From Methanocaldococcaceae archaeon (lineage in GTDB: Archaea > AGJL01 > Methanococci > Methanococcales > Methanocaldococcaceae): 19,999 nucleotides of DNA. The notes under the pieces are model-generated. The model ran no database searches and was not told where the DNA came from. It saw nothing but the letters and a program-made list of their open reading frames with translations. This document shows positions 1 through 6,494 of this stretch, one piece after another; within the stretch, counting starts at the first letter, position 1, and each line of letters starts with the position of its first letter. The DNA lies in contig JALVUY010000021.1 in assembly GCA_027023665.1 (NCBI GenBank), positions 1 through 19,999 on the forward strand, in the 5' to 3' direction. The translations under genes and the position numbers were made by a program.

Positions 1-195
1 TCTCTAATTTTCCCCAATAAATAAGTTAATATTAAAATTTTTAAAGATTTTTAAAGGATTAAATTAAAATAGAAAAGTTTATATATAAGTTCGGAGATAC
101 ATAAATAACGACAGTTATTGACCCTTCGAAAAATTAACCCTAATATAGAAGCATAATAAAGCAATTATATATTAAAATCTCCTCAAATCGTGTCC
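1..195 (+). other. CRISPR leader-like AT-rich segment
   Basis: No open reading frame of note is present here. The stretch is AT-rich, contains a good BRE/TATA promoter at 73-85, and ends directly at the first intact repeat of the small CRISPR locus. The last repeat of that locus has a decayed 3' end, as is usual for the end far from the leader. That places the leader on the left and transcription on the plus strand. In M. jannaschii, short repeats follow a conserved long segment of about 400 bp; whether this is part of such a segment cannot be decided because the window starts inside it. Confidence 0.5.
73..85 (+). promoter_or_regulatory. BRE/TATA promoter in CRISPR leader
   Basis: The sequence gaaaag followed by tttatata (78-85) matches the archaeal BRE plus TATA-box consensus. 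A start site is expected about 25 bp downstream, near 105-110. That would give a transcript entering the repeat at 196 after a leader of about 90 nt. It is the only strong promoter-like site before the repeats. Confidence 0.5.
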
Positions 196-304
196 TGTAT
201 AAAATCAGACCCCTAAGGGGATGGAAATTGTTGTCTTAATTTCTTCTCCTCTTCCTCAACTTTATTATATAATTCTTTGTATAAAATCAGACCCTTAAGG
301 GGAT
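196..304 (+). CRISPR. Two-repeat degenerate CRISPR locus
   Basis: Repeat 1 spans 196-228, with core ataaaatcagacccctaagg (199-218) and end gggatggaaat. Repeat 2 starts at 278 with the same tgtataaaatcagaccc opening, has one C-to-T change in the palindromic centre, and diverges after 304, losing the ggaaat end. The period is 82 bp, leaving one spacer of about 49 nt (229-277). The repeat has the ATTAAAATCAGACC...GGAATGGAAAT style known from Methanocaldococcus, with a short cccc/gggg hairpin. No cas gene is in the window, so any processing would need cas genes elsewhere. One-spacer arrays are common among the many CRISPR loci of this genus. Confidence 0.75.
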
Positions 305-335
305 CTGATATTAAAAAATAAAAAGACAAATGTTC

Positions 336-421
336 AGGGGTATACCAATAGGGAGCAGAGCCCCCTATGGGGTAGAATAGCAATAGAGGGTCTCCCTCTA
401 TGCGGTGTGGAGCCCCTATGG
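336..421. other. GC-rich multi-hairpin island
   Basis: This is a strikingly GC-rich block in a very AT-rich genome. It contains a palindrome ggtatacc (339-346), a hairpin atagggag...ccctat (348-368), a cccc-tat-gggg hairpin (362-372), and a perfect 8-bp stem atagaggg/ccctctat with a 3-nt loop (383-401). Both larger hairpins start after caata, so they look like diverged tandem copies. A third gagcccctatgg element (410-421) abuts the stop codon of the isomerase gene. It may be a small structured RNA, a 3' UTR or terminator of the minus-strand operon, or a decayed repeat element. I do not recognise the family. Confidence 0.45.
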
Positions 422-422
422 T

Positions 423-1415
423 TTAAAATAATCTTAAAATTTCTTCTTTTTTTGGTTTTATTATACCTTTTTCAGTTATTATTGCAGTTATCAAATCTGG
501 AGGTGTCTTATCAAAGGCATAATTGTAGCAATTAACACCTTCTGGGACTATTCTAATCCCATCAATATACGCTACTTCTTTTTCATCTCTCTCTTCTATG
601 ATAACATCCTTTTCAGAACTTTTTAAATCAAAAGTAGATAATGGAGCGGCTACATAGAAAGGAATTCCATGATATTTAGCTAAAACTGCCAAACTATATG
701 TTCCAATTTTGTTATAGACAGTTCCATCTGCTAAGATTCTATCTGCCCCAACTATAATTTTATCAATCTCTCCCTTTTGCATTAAAAATCCAGCAGTATT
801 ATCAGTAATAACTTTAACTGGAATTCCTTCATAATTTAACTCAAAGGCTGTTAATTTAGCCCCTTGCAATCTTGGTCTTGTTTCATCTGCAATAACTTTA
901 ATTTTTTTTCCATTGTAATATGCAAATCTAATAACACTCAAGGCGGTTCCATAAGCAGAAGTTGCTAAAGCCCCAGCATTACAGTGAGTTAAAATAGTAT
1001 CTCCATCTTCTATAAGTTTTTCTCCAATCATTCCAATTTTTTTGCAGGTTTCTATATCTTCTTCATGAATTTTTTTTGCCTCCTCCAATATAGACCTTCC
1101 TTCATTATATGCCTTTAAACATCTATCCAACGCCCAAAATAGATTAACTGCTGTAGGACGAGTATTTCTTAAAGTGTTGTATGCCTTATAAATGTCATCT
1201 CCATTAATCTCAGCCAATGCCATTCCATAACCGGCAGTTACTCCAATGGCAGGAGCTCCTCTAACTACCATATCCTTTATTGCATAGGCAACATCCTTAT
1301 AATTTTTACAAACAAAATACTCTAATTTATGTGGTAATTTCCTTTGATCAATTAATATCAGTTCTTTTTTATTATCATTCCATATTATTGGTCTTAAATC
1401 TTTCATTTTATTCAT
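423..1415 (-). CDS. mtnA: S-methyl-5-thioribose-1-phosphate isomerase (MtnA/aIF2B-like)
   Basis: This 330-residue protein of the MtnA branch of the eIF2B-alpha/beta/delta-like fold is the expected length. It should open the ring of 5-methylthioribose-1-phosphate to the ribulose-1-phosphate in methionine salvage. In Methanocaldococcus the ortholog (I believe MJ0454) also acts on 5-deoxyribose-1-phosphate, linking recycling of the radical-SAM by-product to the aldehyde precursors of aromatic amino acids. Visible motifs are RGAPAIG (52-58), the catalytic Cys in THCNAGAL (Cys145), DETRPRLQGAKLTA (177-190) and the catalytic Asp in GADRI (Asp225). The start ATG is preceded by gtgataag, a good ribosome binding site. 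It lies 18 bp downstream of the DUF1847 gene and is probably cotranscribed with it. Old annotations call this family an initiation factor 2B subunit; the Cys/Asp pair argues for the isomerase. Confidence 0.9.
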   Translation of the reverse strand: MNKMKDLRPIIWNDNKKELILIDQRKLPHKLEYFVCKNYKDVAYAIKDMVVRGAPAIGVTAGYGMALAEINGDDIYKAYNTLRNTRPTAVNLFWALDRCLKAYNEGRSILEEAKKIHEEDIETCKKIGMIGEKLIEDGDTILTHCNAGALATSAYGTALSVIRFAYYNGKKIKVIADETRPRLQGAKLTAFELNYEGIPVKVITDNTAGFLMQKGEIDKIIVGADRILADGTVYNKIGTYSLAVLAKYHGIPFYVAAPLSTFDLKSSEKDVIIEERDEKEVAYIDGIRIVPEGVNCYNYAFDKTPPDLITAIITEKGIIKPKKEEILRLF

Positions 1416-1433
1416 CTTATCACGCTAAGATTT

Positions 1434-2015
1434 TTATTTAAAATTTTTTAACTTTTTTAAATAGTATTTGCTATATAATGCCCCTACTGGGTTATGAGAT
1501 AAAACTCTATCTTTAACTATAAATGTTGTTGTTGGTGCTTTTGAATACTTTTGAAATAAAATGTCGTGTCCTATACACAGCCCTACAATAATATTTAAAT
1601 CTGTTCCAATTTCATTTAAAATTTTAGCCTGTCCTATGGGATTGCACATAGCCTCTTTCTGATTATCATTAATTTTTTTCAACTTTAAAATATCTTTATC
1701 AATTCCACAAACTTTACAACAAACTGAATAAACATCAAAATATTGTGATAAAATTTCATCCAATATTTTTGCTTCATTTTCTAAACCTATACAAAATGCT
1801 ATGCCAATCTTTTTATAATCCATAAGTTTGCAAAATTCTATAATCTCCTCCAATCTTGTTTTTTTCATATAGTATGTGCTTTCAATATAAGAAGAAACTT
1901 CAGTTATTTTCAAATTTTCTTTTTTATTGTATTCTTCCAAAATTTCTTCAGTTAGATCTTCTCTACAGTTTTTTCCAGTATAACAAAGTTTTTTAATACA
2001 TTTGGAGCATTTCAT
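1434..2015 (-). CDS. DUF1847 Cys-rich metal-binding protein
   Basis: This 193-residue soluble protein has an N-terminal cysteine cluster, CSKCIKKLCYTGKNC (Cys3, 6, 11, 17). Further cysteines lie in the middle (SVCCKVCG, near 95-105), in AMCNPIGQA and in GLCIGHD, with a conserved-looking SHNPVGALY near the C-terminus. This pattern fits the DUF1847 family, thought to bind metal or an Fe-S cluster; its reaction is unknown. The upstream TTG codon at 2027 is a poorer start, because ggtg at 2024-2021 stands 6 nt before the ATG at 2015. It is the first gene of a two-gene unit with the MtnA-type isomerase, which hints at a role near methionine or deoxysugar salvage, but this is inference from position only. 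Confidence 0.75.
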   Translation of the reverse strand: MKCSKCIKKLCYTGKNCREDLTEEILEEYNKKENLKITEVSSYIESTYYMKKTRLEEIIEFCKLMDYKKIGIAFCIGLENEAKILDEILSQYFDVYSVCCKVCGIDKDILKLKKINDNQKEAMCNPIGQAKILNEIGTDLNIIVGLCIGHDILFQKYSKAPTTTFIVKDRVLSHNPVGALYSKYYLKKLKNFK

Positions 2016-2122
2016 ATCAAGCACCAAACCTTTTTATTATATTAAATTTACTCACACATGTAAACCAAAATTTCACTAAAAAATTATAATAATTTATAAT
2101 TTAATTATATTAATTATATTAT

Positions 2123-2416
2123 TTAGTAATAGATGAGCAACAATCCAATTAATATTGAAATTCCAAAATTTTTCCATTTTTTATATGATAGGAATACAAA
2201 TATTAGAGCAATTATATTTACACTTAAACTCTCCAAATTAATTGGAAAAGACACTAATGAAGTAACAAAAAGTGCAGAGATAATGGCAGATGATGAATAA
2301 GCAAAAAATTCATTCACACCTTTTAATTTTTTAAATCTTGTATTAAATATTATTGGCAACAATCTCATTAAATATGTCCCAATTGAGACAACCAATATTG
2401 CTAAATAATGTTTCAT
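2123..2416 (-). CDS. azlD: AzlD-like branched-chain amino acid exporter subunit
   Basis: This 97-residue, highly hydrophobic protein has about four membrane segments (roughly 3-20, 39-57, 64-80, 84-97). The near-N-terminal GTYLMRLLPI signature is typical of AzlD. In bacteria AzlD is the small partner of AzlC (BrnF/BrnE type) in export of branched-chain amino acids or related compounds. The length is normal for the family, so this gene looks intact even though its AzlC partner immediately upstream is truncated. The start lies 19 bp after the azlC remnant stop. It is third in the unit behind the HTH-cupin regulator. Without a full AzlC, transport by this pair is doubtful. Confidence 0.75.
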   Translation of the reverse strand: MKHYLAILVVSIGTYLMRLLPIIFNTRFKKLKGVNEFFAYSSSAIISALFVTSLVSFPINLESLSVNIIALIFVFLSYKKWKNFGISILIGLLLIYY

Positions 2417-2435
2417 GTTATCCCAATCTTATTTT

Positions 2436-2681
2436 TTAATTTTTAACACTATCAACGGGTCTTAAATTTAAAATTAAGGCAACAGATACCGCATCTATAA
2501 CCGAATAAGGCAATAGAGAAATTAAAGCAAACTGACTCGCTCCTGCGAAGATTAAGGCAGAGATTAAAAATACCTCAACCTTACTAAACCCTAAAGCCAA
2601 TGCAGAGACTCCAAAAGTAATAGCAACTGGTAAATAACCAATAGCTATTGGAAAACTCCTAATTAACCCTCTTTTAAACAT
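2436..2681 (-). pseudogene. azlC: Truncated AzlC-like permease
   Basis: The 81 codons match the N-terminal third of AzlC: PIAIGYLPVAITFGVSALAL near residues 11-30, then FAGASQFALISLL and VALILNLR. Intact AzlC proteins are about 230 residues long and continue after the NLR motif with further membrane helices. Here the frame runs into PVDSVKN and stops 19 bp before azlD, so there is no room for the missing 150 or so residues in any frame. An internal deletion ending near the original C-terminus, or close to azlD, is the simplest reading. The start has a decent binding site (aggttggga), and the gene begins 9 bp after the regulator stop, as in intact operons. The deletion could be an assembly collapse, but no repeat is visible at the site. 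Confidence 0.7.
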
Positions 2682-2690
2682 ATTCCCAAC

Positions 2691-3236
2691 CTAAAATAAA
2701 CTTTTAATTTTCACAATTTCCATAGGAAAATAATATAATACAACAATTGCTGAAACTTCCTCATCCAATGCCTTATAGATATGTGGAACATCTCCACAAA
2801 ATTCAATCTCCTCTCCAACTTTCAAACATTTTGGAGAACTTTTAGAGCCAACAACCATCTTTCCCTTAATAACCAAAACCTTCTCAATAACTCCTTTTTT
2901 ATGGGGTTTTGCTTCTCTAACACTATTTGGCTCTAATTTCATTAAATAAACTTCAATTTTTGGTTTTCCTTCGGATTGCTCTATGAGTTTAACAGTAATC
3001 CCAGATTCATCAACCTCATTAAACTCTTTTGGTAGCAACTCTCCAAAAGGAACATTTAATGCATCTGCTATTGCCCATAGTGTTGAAATTGTTGGATTTG
3101 CATTTCCAGATTCTATGCTTGATAACGTTGATTTTGAGATTTTAGCAAGTTCTGCAAGTTTAGATAGCGATATTCCCTTCTCTTTTCTTAATTTTGATAT
3201 CTTCTCTCCAATAATTTTTGAGATGTTATTGTTCAT
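2691..3236 (-). CDS. HTH-cupin transcriptional regulator (XRE family)
   Basis: This is a 181-residue protein. An XRE/Cro-type helix-turn-helix occupies about 6-66 (KLRKEKGISLSKLAELAKIS, then TLSSIESGNANPTIST). A small cupin barrel covers about 98-172 (PHKKGVIEKVLVIKGKMVV, then VGEEIEFCGDVPHIYKA). This architecture is common in regulators that sense a small molecule through the cupin and often control the adjacent transporter. Its stop overlaps the binding site of azlC, so it probably governs the azlCD unit. I take the ATG at 3236, preceded by gtgtgatata, rather than the upstream ATG or TTG codons, which lack binding sites. A promoter at 3282-3289 and paired repeats over the 5' end suggest autoregulation. 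Confidence 0.85.
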   Translation of the reverse strand: MNNNISKIIGEKISKLRKEKGISLSKLAELAKISKSTLSSIESGNANPTISTLWAIADALNVPFGELLPKEFNEVDESGITVKLIEQSEGKPKIEVYLMKLEPNSVREAKPHKKGVIEKVLVIKGKMVVGSKSSPKCLKVGEEIEFCGDVPHIYKALDEEVSAIVVLYYFPMEIVKIKSLF

Positions 3237-3276
3237 TATATCACACACTTTGTATATATTGTTCATTATATAGAAC
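3228..3276 (-). promoter_or_regulatory. Probable operator: direct repeats at regulator start
   Basis: The 14-bp sequence attgttcattatat (plus strand) occurs perfectly at 3228-3241 and 3258-3271, exactly 30 bp apart. The outer copy is part of a gttc-N8-gaac palindrome (3261-3276) that lies between the TATA box and the expected start site. The inner copy covers the start codon of the HTH-cupin gene. Binding by the encoded repressor-like protein would block its own promoter; this is inference from position and spacing. Confidence 0.45.
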
Positions 3277-3281
3277 AAAAA

Positions 3282-3289
3282 TATATAAA
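3282..3289 (-). promoter_or_regulatory. TATA box for HTH-cupin operon
   Basis: On the minus strand the run gaaaaagtttatatat reads as BRE plus TATA (tttatata). A start site about 25 bp downstream falls near 3258, leaving a leader of about 20 nt before the ATG at 3236. The same AT-rich patch read on the plus strand (atatataaac, 3281-3290) could serve the divergent M20 peptidase gene. Confidence 0.5.
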
Positions 3290-3356
3290 CTTTTTCCTTA
3301 ATTAATTTTTAAAAACATAAAATAATTTCAATATACATTTTAATGAGATGATGTTT

Positions 3357-4592
3357 ATGAACTTAACAGAAGAGGCAATAGAGTTAGAAAAAAACTTAAT
3401 AAAAATTAACTCAGTTAATCCATCATTTGGTGGAAAAGGAGAGAAAGAAAAGGCAGAGTATGTTAAAAAAAAGTTAATGGAATATGTTAAAAAATATGAC
3501 ATAAAAAACTACTCCTTAAAAGAATACAATGTGATAGATAAATACGGCATTGAGAGGCCAAATATAGTATTTAAAGTAGATTTTGGAAAAGAAAAAACTT
3601 TACATATTATATCTCACTTAGATACTGTCCCAGAAGGGGATATAAGTTTATGGAATACAAATCCTTATGAACCTGTAATTAAAGACGGAAAAATTTATGG
3701 TAGAGGAGCAGAAGATAACCATAAAGGAATAGTTTCCTCTATACTATTATTAAAAATGATTTTTGAGAATAAAATTACTCCAAAATACAACTTATCTTTA
3801 ATCTTTGTTTCTGATGAAGAAGATGGTAGTGAATACGGCTTAAAATATCTTTTAAATAACTTTGAAAATGAGATATTCAAAAAGGATGATTTAATAATTG
3901 TCCCTGATTTTGGAACACCTACGGGAGAATATATAGAAATTGGCGAAAAAGGGATATTGTGGATAAAATTTACAATTAAAGGGAAACAGTGTCATGGAAG
4001 CATGCCAGAAAGTGGATTAAACTCAAATATTATTTTATTTAATTTTGCAAATGAATTATATAAAAATCTATATGAAACATTCTCAGTAAAAAATTCTATA
4101 TTTCTTCCAAAATATTCAACATTTGAACCAACTATGTTAAAAAACAATGTAACTAATCCAAATACAATTCCTGGAAGTGTAGAGGTTGTTTTTGATTGTA
4201 GAATTTTACCAAATTACAAAATAGAGGATGTTTTAAATTTTATAGATAAATTTATCAAAGAATTCGACTTTAAAAAATACATTAAACATTATGATAACTC
4301 AACAACTCCAAAAATAAATTATGAAATATTAAAATTAGAAAATCCAAATTACACAGACGAAAATTCAGAAATTATTAAAGAGTTAGGAGACGCAATAAAG
4401 AAAGTATTAAATAGAGAGGCAAAACTTTGTGGAATGGGCGGAGGTACTGTTGCGGCATTTTTAAGAGAAAAAGATTATAAAGTAGGTGTTTGGGGTATTG
4501 GAGAAGGAACTGCTCATCAACCTAATGAATATATTAAAATAGAGGATTTAGTAAAAATGGTTAAGGTTTTCTATGAAATTTTAAAACAGTGA
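3357..4592 (+). CDS. M20-family metallopeptidase/deacylase (ArgE/DapE-like)
   Basis: This 411-residue two-zinc hydrolase of the ArgE/DapE/CPG2 family removes an acyl or amino-acyl group from an amide substrate. Visible metal and catalytic residues are SHLDTVP (His87, Asp89), GRGAEDNHKG (Asp120 bridging zinc), SDEEDGS (Glu154/155), PDFG (Asp184) and C-terminal GTAHQPNE (His387). The dimerization-domain signature HGSMPESG follows the first half. The ATG at 3357 is preferred over those at 3348 and 3351, because gagatgat (3345-3352) is the likely binding site. The M. jannaschii ortholog was labelled succinyl-diaminopimelate desuccinylase. Methanocaldococci make diaminopimelate by the aminotransferase (DapL) route, so that label is doubtful. 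It is tightly coupled to mfnE, and its real substrate is unknown. Confidence 0.85.
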   Translation: MNLTEEAIELEKNLIKINSVNPSFGGKGEKEKAEYVKKKLMEYVKKYDIKNYSLKEYNVIDKYGIERPNIVFKVDFGKEKTLHIISHLDTVPEGDISLWNTNPYEPVIKDGKIYGRGAEDNHKGIVSSILLLKMIFENKITPKYNLSLIFVSDEEDGSEYGLKYLLNNFENEIFKKDDLIIVPDFGTPTGEYIEIGEKGILWIKFTIKGKQCHGSMPESGLNSNIILFNFANELYKNLYETFSVKNSIFLPKYSTFEPTMLKNNVTNPNTIPGSVEVVFDCRILPNYKIEDVLNFIDKFIKEFDFKKYIKHYDNSTTPKINYEILKLENPNYTDENSEIIKELGDAIKKVLNREAKLCGMGGGTVAAFLREKDYKVGVWGIGEGTAHQPNEYIKIEDLVKMVKVFYEILKQ

Positions 4593-4596
4593 GATT

Positions 4597-5238
4597 ATGC
4601 ACATTGTAAAAATTGGAGGTTCTTTAACTTATGATGCCAAGCCATTATTAAAAACACTAAAAAATTATGTAAAAGAGAGTAATAAAAATATCGTTATAAT
4701 ACCAGGAGGAGGAGAATTCGCAAATGTCGTTAGAAAAATAGACAAATCTTTAAATCTTTCAAATTCATTATCTCACAAATTAGCAATAAAATGTATGGAT
4801 CTAATTGGAGAGATATACTCCGAAATAGGCAATATAAAAGCATACGATACATTATTTGATTTAAAAAGAGAAATAAAAAAAGAAAAAATAGCAATATTAT
4901 TACCCTCAAAAATTTTAATATCCACTGACATATCTGAACATTCTTGGGATGTAACATCAGACTCATTAAGTTTATATATTGGAAATCTATTAGATGTTAA
5001 AGAAATAATAATAGCTACAGATGTTGATGGAATATATGATAAGTTCCCTGGAGGGAAACTATTAAATATTATTAATGCGAATGAAATACAAGGCTTAACC
5101 TCTGTAGATAAAACTTTTCCTATTCTCTTAAAAAAATTTAAAATGACTGCTTATGTTGTAAATGGCAAATATCCGCAAAGAGTTATTGACATCTTAGAAG
5201 GAAAACCCAACATATATACAAAAATTGTCATAGATTAA
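4597..5238 (+). CDS. mfnE: MfnE-like kinase of methanofuran biosynthesis
   Basis: This 213-residue protein has the amino-acid-kinase fold: KIGGS at 5-9 and PGGGEF at 36-41 (ATP and substrate loops), HSWDVTSD in the middle, and ATDVDGIYD towards the end (nucleotide site). This is the compact archaeal group related to aspartokinase. The M. jannaschii member, MJ0458 as I recall, was shown to be MfnE. It phosphorylates aminomethyl-furanmethanol phosphate to the diphosphate used to build methanofuran, the one-carbon carrier in the first step of CO2 reduction. The start lies 4 bp after the M20 gene stop and shares its gtgaga binding site, so the two are cotranscribed and probably translationally coupled. 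Confidence 0.8.
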   Translation: MHIVKIGGSLTYDAKPLLKTLKNYVKESNKNIVIIPGGGEFANVVRKIDKSLNLSNSLSHKLAIKCMDLIGEIYSEIGNIKAYDTLFDLKREIKKEKIAILLPSKILISTDISEHSWDVTSDSLSLYIGNLLDVKEIIIATDVDGIYDKFPGGKLLNIINANEIQGLTSVDKTFPILLKKFKMTAYVVNGKYPQRVIDILEGKPNIYTKIVID

Positions 5239-5332
5239 GATTACAAACACAAAATATTACAATAAAATTAAATTAAACAAATTAATAAATAAAAATTAAA
5301 AAATTTAAAAATTAGAAAATTGGGTGAAAAAT

Positions 5333-5497
5333 ATGAAATACATTTGTATAAGCTGTAATGCTGAAATAGCTCCAAGAGAGAAATCAACAAAGTTTTTATG
5401 TCCAAACTGTGGAGAGGTAGAGATAGTAAGATGTGAAAGATGTAGAAAATTAAACAACCCTTACAAGTGTCCAAAGTGTGGGTTTGAAGGTCCATAA
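5333..5497 (+). CDS. Small four-CxxC zinc-ribbon protein
   Basis: This 54-residue protein has four CxxC pairs: Cys5/8, Cys23/26, Cys34/37, Cys46/49. It should fold around two zinc ions, with a KFLCPNCGE knuckle and a final [10 protein letters not shown]. It belongs to the short archaeal zinc-finger group exemplified by haloarchaeal HVO_2753, typically encoded directly before elongation factor 1-beta. The binding site gggtgaaaaat stands before the ATG, and aEF1B starts 21 bp after its stop, so they form a unit. The function is unknown. The conserved link to aEF1B suggests a role in translation or RNA binding. At under 60 codons it is easily missed by automatic gene calling. Confidence 0.85.
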   Translation: MKYICISCNAEIAPREKSTKFLCPNCGEVEIVRCERCRKLNNPYKCPKCGFEGP

Positions 5498-5518
5498 TAA
5501 AAATAATGTGGTGAAATA

Positions 5519-5788
5519 ATGGCGTCAGTGTTAGCAAAAATAAAAATTATGCCGAAAAGTCCAGAAGTTGATAAAGAACAATTGAAAGAAAAAGTAAAAA
5601 AAGTTTTAGAAACACAGGATGTTGCAATTAGAGGATTATTTGATGAGCCATTAGCATTTGGATTATACACAGTATATGTAGTTATTGAAATGGAAGAAAG
5701 AGAAGGAGGAACTGAACCTATAGAAAATGCTTTAGCTGAAATTGACGATGTTGAAAGTGTAGAAACCGTTGAAGTTTCATTAGCATAG
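5519..5788 (+). CDS. ef1b: Elongation factor 1-beta (aEF1B)
   Basis: This 89-residue archaeal nucleotide-exchange factor corresponds to the C-terminal catalytic domain of eukaryotic eEF1B-alpha. It reloads the tRNA-carrying factor aEF1A with GTP. Typical features are the opening VLAKIKIMPKSPEVD, the RGLFDEPLAFGLYTVYV strand-loop-strand (39-55) and the final DDVESVEVV-like strand pair (here DDVESVETVEVSLA). The length is normal. It has a clear ggtgaaata binding site and follows the zinc-ribbon gene closely. A T-rich stretch after the stop may end this unit before the ribosomal cluster. Confidence 0.93.
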   Translation: MASVLAKIKIMPKSPEVDKEQLKEKVKKVLETQDVAIRGLFDEPLAFGLYTVYVVIEMEEREGGTEPIENALAEIDDVESVETVEVSLA

Positions 5789-5797
5789 ATTTCATGA

Positions 5798-5850
5798 CTT
5801 TTTTAAATTATTTAAGTAATATTCGCTTTTATTTTGTTATTTCATTTATT
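5798..5850 (+). terminator. T-rich tract after aEF1B
   Basis: Two T-rich patches follow the stop: a run of six T at 5799-5804, then an oligo-T region at 5827-5850. Archaeal terminators of this group are often plain T tracts on the coding strand. The 219-bp gap before uL22 also has a TATA-like ttatatata at 5858-5866, which could start the next unit with a leader of about 120 nt. Support is by composition only. Confidence 0.35.
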
Positions 5851-6007
5851 CGTAAATTATATATAACACTTTAAAAATTTTATATTCTTACATTCTAAAA
5901 TCTTATCTCTTTCAATTATTATGAATTTAATCAATCTATTAATATATTATTACTTAAAGAACCAATTAAAAGTTATTAGTCTTAAACATTATTAAAGGTG
6001 GTATATT

Positions 6008-6469
6008 ATGGGTAAATTAAAATATAAAATACAGGTCAATCCTGAAAAAACTGCAAGAGCTATGGGAAGAAACATTCCAATATCAAGAAAGCACGCAAGA
6101 GAGATTTGTAAATCAATAAATGGAATGAAGTTAGACGAGGCTATAAAGTTCTTGGAAGATGTTATCGCTATGAGAAGACCAGTTCTATTTAGAAGACACT
6201 GCAAAAAAGTTGGGCATAGAAAAGGAAAACTTGGATGGCCTGCAGGAAGATACCCAGTTAAAGCTGCTAAAGCAATTTTAAAAATATTAAAACACGCAAA
6301 GGCAAACGCAGAATACAAAGGTTTAAATGTTGAAAAATTGAGAATAAAACATATCTCAACCAATAAAGGAATAACACTCAAAAGATACATGCCAAGAGCA
6401 TTTGGTAGAGCCACTCCAAAATTCCAAGAAACTGTCCATATACAAGTTATCTTAGAAGAATACCACTAA
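6008..6469 (+). CDS. rpl22: Large-subunit ribosomal protein uL22
   Basis: This 153-residue protein is the normal length for archaeal L22. L22 binds 23S rRNA, and its long beta-hairpin lines the peptide exit tunnel. The hairpin tip is visible as YMPRAFGRATPKF near 127-139, preceded by the conserved ISRKHAREICKSI helix (25-37) and the basic RRHCKKVGHRKGKLGWPAGR stretch (62-81). The binding site aaaggtgg is 6-7 nt upstream. It begins the uL22-uS3-uL29 group. The rest of the S10-type cluster (uL3, uL4, uL23, uL2, uS19) is not adjacent here; in M. jannaschii it lies elsewhere too. Confidence 0.96.
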   Translation: MGKLKYKIQVNPEKTARAMGRNIPISRKHAREICKSINGMKLDEAIKFLEDVIAMRRPVLFRRHCKKVGHRKGKLGWPAGRYPVKAAKAILKILKHAKANAEYKGLNVEKLRIKHISTNKGITLKRYMPRAFGRATPKFQETVHIQVILEEYH

Positions 6470-6494
6470 AAAATAATTTATAAAAGGTGGAATG

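Noticed and set aside
423..1415. Translation initiation factor aIF2B subunit
   Set aside because: The catalytic Cys145 and Asp225 of methylthioribose-1-phosphate isomerase are present, which regulatory eIF2B subunits lack.
2983..3273. 96-codon plus-strand frame opposite the HTH-cupin gene
   Set aside because: It is the antisense shadow of a gene with clear HTH and cupin motifs; no binding site or family signature.
3357..4592. Confident assignment as succinyl-diaminopimelate desuccinylase (dapE)
   Set aside because: Family motifs fit any M20 hydrolase, and Methanocaldococcus is known to use the DapL aminotransferase route.
5992..6414. 140-codon minus-strand frame over uL22
   Set aside because: Antisense shadow of an unmistakable ribosomal protein; hydrophobic character arises from complement codons.
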